Made by a program: the position numbers and the translations under genes. Source: Talaromyces rugulosus (Eukaryota > Ascomycota > Eurotiomycetes > Eurotiales > Trichocomaceae). Taken from it: a stretch of DNA of 64,000 bases. The stretch covers positions 2,922,001 to 2,986,000 of the forward strand of contig NC_049564.1 in the NCBI RefSeq assembly GCF_013368755.1, read 5' to 3'. The number at the start of each line of letters is the position of its first letter. Position 1 is the first letter of the stretch. Positions 55,612-64,000 of the stretch are shown here, one piece after another. Under the pieces are notes generated by a model. It ran no database searches. It was given only the letters and a program-made list of their open reading frames with translations, and was not told the DNA's origin.

Positions 55612-56646
55612 ATTGGCAATATAGTTATAATAAACTGAGACTGGTTATTGACTATTTATTGTTTTGAAGTAATGCTGCTGTTGATGAAAACAATTACACC
55701 GATCTGGGGTGAATAGATGCCTCTTTATATACTTTCGTAAACCAGCGTGAATGGCGTCAACTGGTAGAACTGAAACGAAATCTCGTATTAGTATGAAAGG
55801 CTTAATTAGATGGTGTTTCATTAGTCTAAATGCCGAAACCATGCGTGACTCGTTAGACTATTTCTTTTTAGCCTGAAAGCAGATCAGGGCTACAGGGTAA
55901 GTGACCTGCATTTATTTTATTCAGCCGCCAGAAATGGGGGGTTATGGATTGATTATTCTTAATCATCAATTGTGCCTAAATACGTATTCGGCAGTTTCAA
56001 ATAGGTTATGTACAAGACAGGGGTTCTTCTTTAAGGTTAGGGTTAAGGTTATCTATCCCCGCTTCTATGTCCGGCTAAATTTATTTGGACTTATGACTTG
56101 TTACATATAAAGTTCCAATTTGACTATATAGTAGCGGATTATCGGATATGAATCTCTCTTCTCGGTCCAAGGGAACCGTATTGCGTTATTTTTGGCTTCA
56201 ATTAGGTCTAGATATATGTTGCAATCCACCGGCACTTGGGGTGATGCTGGACGGAATTCAATATGTAAGCGAGGGTGAAAGGGGACATCGAGAAATACCG
56301 GTGTGGTCTTGAATGGCCATGTACAATTGATGAATTGTTACATATGTACTTGATGTGCCTTGCAAATGTTCAATTTGTTTTATTTTCTTTTGGTATATTT
56401 AAAGTTATAAATGTCTCTCAAGGTATCTCTAAATCTATTCCGCCATGAATCCCCCAAGTGACCCCTCCGCTACATGTAGATAATTACAAAAAGAAAAGTA
56501 TGAAGAAGATTTATCAACACCGTCGCTTGCTCTTCAATTGATACAACTTTGAAGTAATAATACTTTTGCTGAAACCCAAAGCCCAATAATGAACGCCAAT
56601 GCCTAAATAAGAAAATATCGATAATTCAAAAAGACTAGGCCTCAAA
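55612..56646. promoter_or_regulatory. Xylanase promoter region
   Basis: 1.03 kb. On the minus strand, TATATAAAG is at about 55723-55731 and GGCTAAA at 55867-55873 (reads TTTAGCC on plus). On the plus strand, GGCTAAA is at 56073-56079 and CTGGGG (SYGGRG, CreA) at 55704-55709. The remainder is AT-rich. Confidence 0.55.
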
Positions 56647-58221
56647 TCACGAAGATTCATCATCAGATCTGTTTTCTGCTTCTGGTGCAGGACTGGATCC
56701 TCCTTCACGGGCCTGCTCAAAGACTTCAGGTTCGGCATCGGCGTCCTCATCTCCGTTCTCATCTGCTTCCAACTCCTGGGGCGGTGGCGGCAAGGTCTTC
56801 TTGAATTCTGGGTCCACGTTGCCACGGTGCAGGCTTCGCTTATAGATTTCTGCCTCGTCGGGATCACGAGCCGTGACATGGATTTGATCAGCTTGGTCCT
56901 CTCTGGAGGACTCGGCTCGACTAGGAGCTAGGCCAGCCCTTGCAATTTTACGAGCACGTTCGGGTGCTAGGCGCATCTTGCCTAAAATTGGATAATAATA
57001 AGCAGCCTTGGTCGTACCCTCGGCTGAACTCTTCGAGGATTGGGCAGGATCGAAAAGCGTCAATGCAATGTCGCGCTGTTTCTGTTCTTGGTTGAGTTGC
57101 TGAGCCTTTGTGGAATACGTCCGAAGCCTATCATAACGATGGTATTTGCTTTCTCCATCGTCATGGGTGTAGAGCTCTTCGTTGTTTCGATCAGGGTTCA
57201 ACGGGTCGAGACTTTGCTTGATTTTTGTGGAATTCTTGTTCTCTGGAACAAAAAGATCATAATCCCACGGAATCGGGCCGGGATCTTTGTAAAGTTTTGG
57301 GTTGGTCTTGTGCAACTTGGCCTTGGCTTCATGCTCCTCAAGTACCTCGTCAGGAGGGGCAGACGGGTACAAAAGGCCAACGTCAATTCGCTCATCGCGT
57401 TTCCCAGAGGCTGCCAACAAAGGCTTTTTGTCGAACTTGAACTGGACAAACCCACCGGGATCGGGATATCCTTGCAAGTCCGGTAGAACTGGGAAGAAAC
57501 CCACGGGCTTTAATTTGGGGTTATCAGGATGAACAGGTTTTGCCCAAGCGTCAAGCTCCGGTTTCTGAGCGGGCTGTCCCTTGATGCGCTCGGCACTATC
57601 TTCTCCCGTATGTTTGCTTTGTGGATAGGCAATATCGAATCCCTTCATGATATATTTCTTGATGTAGAGAGGATCGTCATTGGTCAATTTCGTTTTATCT
57701 GCAAGACGCGGCTTTGGTCTTCCGGGTGCGGACTTGAAGCCCCCGGGACCGCGTTGTTCGGCGGCAATGTACTGTGTTCGTCTAAGGAAACTGACATTGG
57801 AGTTTTTCACCGATGGGTTCTTAAGCTGGTCCAAGGGAATTAGAAACGGCAAGTCGCGAGGATCAGGTGGTGGTGCAGTTTCCGGCATGAGAATAGCTAC
57901 AAGTTGCGCGCATTAGACCTAAAGGGACAATCCAAGGACTGGTAAAAAGAACATACCACTTTCATCACCCAGATGCAAACCAGGGATACCAACGAGGTCA
58001 ATAGGCATGCCACCCTCAGCATCAACGTCAATGCCAGGCTCCTCGCGCCTCGCCATATTTGTCGCAAATCCAGGAGCAAGAAAGCGCTCCAATCCCTCGT
58101 GGGGAATGTCGAGAAACTTTGGGGGCATCTCTGGTGGTGGCAGATCATTGCGATACCGAAGCGATGCAATATAATCTTGGTGGAAGCCCTCAGCAGGGCG
58201 GCTCTCCTTTGACTTGGACAT
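56647..58221 (-). CDS. paf1: RNA polymerase II-associated factor Paf1
   Basis: Exons 58221-57957 and 57896-56647, 504 aa. The N-terminal Paf1 family core has YIASLRYRNDLPPPEMPPKF and the conserved FLRRTQYI (about residues 120-130). The middle region has GFFPVLPDLQGYPD and PIPWDYDLFVPE, and the C-terminus is acidic, EDADAEPEVFEQ to DDESS. Paf1 scaffolds the PAF complex (Paf1, Ctr9, Cdc73, Rtf1, Leo1), which travels with elongating polymerase II and promotes H2B ubiquitination and H3K4/K36 methylation. The length is typical of fungi. It is head-to-head with the eIF3l gene. Confidence 0.95.
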
Positions 58222-59017
58222 CTTGCCCGGTTGCTCGCGATTCTGCTGAATCGTCGATCAGCGTGAGGGTTGGGGTCTGCGGACACAAATGTGCTAAAGT
58301 AATCAAGGTATAGTAGAAGCCTGTGGCGCACCTCACAAGTATGCAAGTGAGTCTTCTATTCAGACAAGAGGAGGACTGGACGAGACGCGATACAATGAAG
58401 AACAAAGCTGCGGAGTTCAAATACGTATAATTGCCCCGGTATACCGCTTTCCCAATACAGAGTAGCGCAATCTGATATTTAACAGGATACTCACCACAAC
58501 ACAAGCATTAACCATCAGCCATGTAAGTTCTGGCTTCCTCTTATTGAAATAATTGACCATTTTAATCGATTTCAGAGTGACTTACTGGTTCTTCTGAAAC
58601 CGCAATAGCAGCAGTATTGGTATAACTAGAAAGGCATTGAAGTTATTACTAGTTTTACAGCTGTTTTTAGGAGAAATCGAATTTCAAGAGGAAAATAGCA
58701 ACATGAATTAATAATAAAACTCTTTCAGATAGTAGTTTAGCATGGAAAGTAGCTGTAAAAACCATCTCGAAAATGATGTCGTTTTCGATGTATAGCTGAG
58801 TCAGCATTATGCGCAGGGCAATAGATAAGATAAGCACAAAGCACAAGCGAAAACCCTCAAAATTCACAGTTTTGGCTCCACACCACTAAACATCCACCAG
58901 GTCGGTCCAAGTCGGCAACAGCAAAACGACAGAGTCACGCTCTATCCAGTGCAGAATCCCTGGCTAAGCTGTTTTCAACGACATTGACGGTCGCTCGCTA
59001 AATAACAACTTTCCGCC
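58222..59017. promoter_or_regulatory. Shared PAF1/EIF3L promoter region
   Basis: 796 bp between divergent starts, AT-rich in the centre. No gene supported. Confidence 0.45.
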
Positions 59018-60553
59018 ATGTCGTACGAAGAGCGCTCCAATGCGCGTCCTAACGTGAATGACGACTCTGATGCCGAGGAGGAGGCTTTGGTCAACGACTA
59101 CAGAGAGCAGGTGCATTTCGAAGATGGAATGAGCGACCTCGACCGCACCACTTCACTTGGTGGCGCGTCTCAGACACAAGATCTTCAGGCACAGCTTACC
59201 GCTGCAGCCACCCCGCTCGAGTACCAGGCGACTTTGGAGACCAAGTTTGCCAGCTACGACAACTACTGCAGCCTGTTCCATTATATCCTGAACTCTGAAG
59301 GCCCTGTTGAATTGGAGGCTCCCTCGGTATGTGAAGTGCTAGTCCTTGTTGAAGTTTTGCGCGCAGGAGATATTGCGGGGTCGATTTTTTTTTTTGTTTA
59401 CATAGACTGACATACATTGTTTCTGCGACAGTACTATTGGGCCTGGGATGTCATTGACGAGTTTATTTATCAATTCGAGTCTTTCTGCCGCTACCGGAAC
59501 CGCGTGGCGCGAAGCGGATCTAACGAAGAGGAAGCTCAACTCCTCCGGGAAAACCCTAACACCTGGGGTTGCTACTCGGTCCTCAACGTGCTCTACTCCT
59601 TGATCCAGCGGTCACAAATAAACGAACAGCTTGCTGCCATCAAACGGGGTGAGGATCCGGCAGCCGTGGCGGGAGAATACGGCTCACGCCCACTCTACAA
59701 GATGCTGGGGTACTTCTCCATTATTGGACTATTGCGAGTGCACTGCTTGTTGGGTGACTTCAGTCTCGCCTTGAAGACGCTGGATGACATCGAGATGAAC
59801 AAAAAGGCCATGTTCGCTCGTGTCATGGCTGCCCACTTCACCACCTACTACTACGTGGGTTTCTCATACATGATGATGCGCCGCTATGCCGATGCCATTC
59901 GCATGTTCAGCCACATCCTCGTTTACGTATCGAGGACAAAGAACTTCCAGAAGGGCAGCAGTCAGTACGACGCTATCACGAAGAAGAACGACCAGATGTA
60001 TGCCTTGATCGCCATCTGTGTTGCCTTCCACCCTACCCGTCTGGATGACACCATTCACACTGCTCTTCGCGAGAAGTACGGCGAGCAGTTCCATCGCCTC
60101 CAGCGCGGTGGACCAGAGGCCCTGCCTCTGTTCGAGGAGCTGTTCCGCTCGGCCTGCCCCAAGTTCATCAGCCCCACTCCTCCAGACTTTGACAACCCTT
60201 CGGTCAACATCGACCCTGTTGATCACCACACCGCCATTTTCATGGATGAGGTGAAGAACACACTCTTCAACCCCACTGTCAAGTCTTATCTGAAGCTCTA
60301 CACCACTATGGACTTGAGCAAACTCGCTGGCTTCCTTGACGTCGAGCCCGAGAAGTTGCGTGCATGGCTTCTTGTTAACAAGCAGCGCAGTCGCCAGATC
60401 CGCTGGGCTGAAGGTGGTCTTTTGGAAGGCGAGCCTATCAGCGCCAGTGATTTGGACTACGCCATCGAAGGCGAGCTCATCCACATCAGCGAGGCCAAGG
60501 CTGGACGGAGACTTGTCGACTGGTACCTGCGCAACCTTGCTCGTACTTACTAA
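59018..60553 (+). CDS. Translation initiation factor eIF3 subunit L
   Basis: Exons 59018-59326 and 59432-60553, 476 aa. The acidic N-terminus (NDDSDAEEEALVNDY) is followed by helical repeats with YYWAWDVIDEFIYQFESFCRYR (landmark near residues 104-125), NTWGCYSVLNVLYSLIQRSQ and GYFSIIGLLRVHCLLGDF. The PCI-type winged helix near residues 340-450 includes YLKLYTTMDLSKLAGFLDV. It is a subunit of the octameric PCI/MPN core of eIF3; filamentous fungi keep eIF3l whereas S. cerevisiae lacks it. Biased codons suggest high expression. Confidence 0.97.
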
Positions 60554-61165
60554 GTTTGAGTCTTCGATTTTCCGTCTTCTTCTTTTCTCAATTTTTTTCT
60601 TTTTTAAAAACTTTTATGTTTTACCGGCTTTCTGTGGGTTGCTCTTTAGGAGTCGGCGTACCTGCATATTTTTGTAATGTACTTAGGAAAGTCATGTTCT
60701 TTTTTTCTTTCTCTTCGTCAAAGACATCACCATCAATCAACCCCGATGTGGATTGTTCAGGATGATTGAAAGATACGATGAAAAGAAGGCATCTCGGGTT
60801 TACGGGATTTAACTGGCGCCTTCTGGGTGGAAAACGATCTTCCATGGATTGGGGCTGAAAAAAGGCTCGTTTGCTGCAGAGCAATTAAAAAGAAAGCGTG
60901 AAGTTTGGAAAGCATTTGAGGGCTTTCTTCCATGATATGAGACGATGAAAAATGGGAGTGTTAATCATGAATGTCAGTCGATTGATAGAGAATTCGAGGT
61001 GGTGATAAATAAATGCATGAATAAGAGCACTGTTTGTAAATTATTTTTGAGAAGTAGAGTGATCTGGATTGTACAGTTCGGTGATCTCGATCCATATATA
61101 CATCGTAAACGTGTGAATGATGGTATTATACATATTATCTTATTGTTAAATTCTTCCTCTTTTTT
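60554..61165. other. Convergent intergenic EIF3L/ISA2
   Basis: 612 bp of 3' flanks, T-rich near the eIF3l end. No gene. Confidence 0.5.
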
Positions 61166-62113
61166 CTAATCTTTCACATCGAAACTCGTCCCACAGCCAC
61201 AATTACTTGTAGCCCGAGGGTTGTCCACGATTTTGAACTGACTACCGATAAGCTCGGTAGTAAAGTCAACCGTGCTCCCGGAAAGCAGCTCAAGCGAGGG
61301 GCCGTCCATGACGACTTTTGCTTCGCCTTTTTTTGTCTCGGACGAGTCGGTGGGCTGCTCGGCTTCGAATATGGTGTCTTCCTCGGCGTCGATCTTGGAC
61401 GTTGATTCCAGAGTCATTAAATATTGAAAACCATGGCAGCCGCCACTGGTTACGGTTATGCGTAGATGGTTGTATGGGTTTTCTTTGAGTGTCGTGGAGA
61501 CTGATGTTGATGTTGGGTCTGTGATGTCTCGTAGGCGCTAGAGCATTGTCAGTAAATTTATTCAAGCAAGTGTGCGAATATTTCCAAGAGGAAAGCAGAA
61601 AATAATAATAAAAATTGTCCTCTGGCGCTGGTTGTATGTGCGGCAATCATGTCTAATTCATATAGATCGACAACGTGCCCTCACGTGTACCACACAACAC
61701 CGAGAACATGGAAAAAAGGAATTGTATGCTAATATGCATTTCAAACTGTGCTTCGTACGTACCTTTGCAGCTCGTTGGGATATTTCTATAAGCAATGGGT
61801 TTCCATCATCGTCGACCCTCGGGTTTGTCAGCACAGCAGTCGCTTTCTTCTGTGCCGTTGTCGTGAACGCTAAACGTTGCTTGCTTCGCCACGGGTTTTG
61901 TGGCATAGTTGTTCTAGATCTGCTGATGTTTGTTGTAGACTGTCTTAACGTCGGCAGAGCGTACTGCTGGCTTCGAGGGTTCGCAACAATCGGCGTGCCG
62001 AAGTGAGAAGTATGAAGACGTCGATGTTGACATGGCTGTGCATGCAGAGTGCCTGCAAGAGACTGTTTCCGAGCAGCTCGGGAAACCCAGAGGGAAATCT
62101 TTGGCTGAGACAT
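61166..62113 (-). CDS. isa2: Mitochondrial Fe-S assembly protein Isa2
   Basis: Exons 62113-61763 and 61537-61166, 240 aa. The start at 62113 gives a long Arg/Ser/Gln-rich presequence (about 100 residues, few acidic). The A-type carrier domain follows: LRITVTSGGCHGFQYL holds the first Cys, and SNCGCGTSF near the end holds the CxC pair. The insert between them (about 25 extra acidic residues, DSSETKKGEAK) is longer than in bacterial IscA but common in fungal Isa2. With Isa1 and Iba57 it matures [4Fe-4S] proteins such as aconitase and lipoyl synthase. It is divergent from kynureninase. Confidence 0.93.
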
Positions 62114-62759
62114 CTTTCGCGTATGCCAGTTGAGGTGAATCGGTCTTGTCTGGTCTGCGACTCCGGAGAAAATCGATGTTGACGTCGGGGAGAATTGATA
62201 CCATCTTATCTCCATGCCCTTCACCGCCCACGGCAGAATGGCCACGCTTACAAATTGTCTATCGGTCATTTGCCCATAATGCAAATCACTATACATGTAA
62301 AAATCATATAAAGTCGACACTGGGAAAATACCTGCAGATACTATAGGAAGCAAATATCTTCCTGTTTTCTTCCTGGATTATCCCCACGTCGGAATTCCAC
62401 TTAGCATCACGTATGAAGACGTCTTAGCGCCATCACACACGGCAGTTGAGAATCTCTTGGATTGTAGAATAACTTTTCGTAATTCTATGCTTGATTTTTC
62501 ATATACACCATAATCAAGTACATCAATATTTTAACAATACCTCCTTTCACAACCATTGACAACAATATACAACCCCACTCACTGGGTAAGCGGCATTTCG
62601 CGGCAGAAAACGGCGATATGCTTATCGATCTTATCACCCCTCTTCGACATTGGTATTTGTGTTATAGCTCGAAAACCATTTACTTGGGCTCAACTAAGGG
62701 TCAGATATATATTGCAGCTCAATCCTTCAACTGGAAAGGATTTCTTGTTGGTTCGAAAG
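62114..62759. promoter_or_regulatory. Shared ISA2/KYNU promoter and leader
   Basis: 646 bp. A good 5'-UTR intron can be drawn at 62586-62717 (donor GTAAGC, branch TCAACTAAG, acceptor TTGCAG), ending 42 bp before the kynureninase ATG. Confidence 0.4.
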
Positions 62760-64000
62760 ATGGGGTCGGAGATTACTGGCAAGAACTTGGGTGACTACAG
62801 CAGAGAATATGCAGCAGTGTTAGACGAAAAAGATGATCTAAAGCAGTTTCGCGATGAATTCATCATTCCGTCCAAGGAAGATCTCGCCCGAAAAACACTA
62901 GCTACAGACCTAGAAAACGACCAGTCAGACCCACGCTGTCTATATCTCTGCGGAAACTCCCTAGGCCTCCAACCTCGGAATCTTCGCAAATACGTCGACC
63001 AATATCTCCGTTCCTGGGCTATCAAAGGTGTCACCGGCCACTTTGTTTCTCATGAAGATGCCTTGCTCCCGCCATATCTCCATATCGACGGGGCTGGATC
63101 GAAGATGCTCGCACCGATTGTGGGAGCTTTACCTAGTGAAGTTGCTCTCATGGGGACATTAACTGGTAATATACATATTCTGCTGAGCAGCTTCTACCGA
63201 CCAACTACGGAACGATATAAAATTATTCTCGAGGGCAAGGCTTTTCCCAGTGACCACGTAAGAGACCTTCTCTTGGCCTTTTTGAACCTGAGTCTTAGCT
63301 AATCAGGTATACCAGTACGCTGTCGAATCTCAAATCCAGCTCCACAATTTAGATCCTGCTACAGCAATGGTGCTGATCGAGCCCGAAGATCCAGCAAACC
63401 CTATATTGAGCACAGAACAAATATTAAAAGTGATTGATGACAACGCGTCAAGCACAGCACTGATTCTCCTTCCCGGAATCCAGTACTACACCGGTCAATA
63501 CTTTGATATCAAGAAAATCACAGCACACGCGCATTCCAAGGGCATACTCATCGGATGGGACTGTGCACATGCAGTTGGAAACGTTGAATTGCAATTACAT
63601 GACTGGGAAGTGGATTTCGCGGCCTGGTGTCACTACAAATACGTCAATAGTGGCCCTGGAGCCATGGCTGGATTGTTCGTGCACGAAAAACATGGAAAAG
63701 TCAGTCTGAAAGAGCAGGACGGTCACTACGATTATCGCCCTCGACTGACAGGCTGGTGGGGTCATGATAAGGAAACCCGGTTTGCTATGGATAACAGTAT
63801 GCAATTCCTTGGAACACTATTTTATCATACAGGATTTTAACAGATATTTAGAATTCGTTCCCCAAGAAGGCGCCGCCGGCTTCCAAATATCCAACCCATC
63901 AGCCCTAGACCTCAGCGCCGTGGCATCATCTCTTGAATTATTCAACAAAGCCACAATGCCAGCACTACGCAAGAAATCACTCGCTCTAACCAACTATCTC
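62760..64000 (+). CDS. kynU: Kynureninase (3' end off the window)
   Basis: Partial gene. Exons 62760-63257, 63307-63796 and 63852 to beyond 64000; 379 residues are visible of about 460-470 expected. PLP fold type I. The Schiff-base Lys is in [11 protein letters not shown], with [12 protein letters not shown] (the Asp contacts the PLP nitrogen) before it and [11 protein letters not shown] after. N-terminal [12 protein letters not shown] is the family signature. The second intron's acceptor is placed at ATATTTAG because it gives [18 protein letters not shown] in frame; the nearer TTTTAACAG would hit a stop. It cleaves kynurenine and 3-hydroxykynurenine to anthranilates plus alanine in tryptophan breakdown and NAD synthesis. 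Confidence 0.95.

Overview
This window is nuclear DNA of a filamentous ascomycete, most likely Eurotiomycetes (Aspergillus/Penicillium/Talaromyces-like). Genes are dense, on both strands, and broken by short introns (mostly 49-90 bp) with GT...AG ends and CTRAC/TACTAAC-type branch sites. The gene families are typical of that class: Zn2Cys6 regulator, fungal urate oxidase, GH11 xylanase, Bta1 betaine-lipid synthase, Atg15. I rebuilt gene models by hand, and exon phases were checked to add up. Two genes run off the ends: a VPS9-domain protein on the left and kynureninase on the right.

Layout. 1-5.1 kb: VPS9-domain GEF and ATG15 lipase (divergent), an orphan terminal-exon relic and a small LEA-like protein. 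6.6-16.9 kb: a compact catabolic neighbourhood with a secreted PL7 polysaccharide lyase, a Zn2Cys6 transcription factor, a GH88 unsaturated glucuronyl hydrolase, a sugar-porter MFS transporter and a DUF2264 protein. 17.8-31.4 kb: housekeeping genes (DEDDh RNA exonuclease, enoyl-CoA hydratase, RER1, BTA1, ARL1, ARP8). 31-41.5 kb: two-RRM protein, prephenate dehydrogenase, RPS14, AAR2, RPS16, mitochondrial uL13 and urate oxidase. 41.5-45.3 kb: an AT-rich gene-poor stretch with a decayed SF1 helicase. 45.3-64 kb: aldehyde dehydrogenase, RICTOR/Ste20-like TORC2 subunit, double-RING LON-domain protein, GH11 xylanase, PAF1, eIF3l, ISA2 and kynureninase.

The part most worth attention is 6.6-16.9 kb. 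Its five genes read as a fungal counterpart of a bacterial polysaccharide-utilisation locus for a uronic-acid polymer. A secreted beta-eliminating lyase (PL7) would make 4,5-unsaturated oligosaccharides. The transporter would import them. GH88 would remove the unsaturated uronate, and the DUF2264 protein may be a further uronosidase. A pathway-specific regulator sits inside the cluster. The three promoter regions that serve the four non-regulator genes share a nine-base word, CGGCCG(A/C)CA. That is a zero-spaced inverted CGG, the half-site type used by Zn2Cys6 proteins. CreA-type GGGG sites accompany it. The polymer is not known, and the link between genes is inferred from position and family.

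Much of the rest is arranged in head-to-head pairs sharing 390-800 bp promoters (VPS9/ATG15, ECH/RER1, ARL1/ARP8, TYR1/RPS14, RPS16/MRPL23, PAF1/EIF3L, ISA2/KYNU). Some promoters carry recognisable sites for known fungal regulators, notably a perfect UaY-type palindrome upstream of urate oxidase and GGCTAAA (XlnR) sites upstream of the xylanase.
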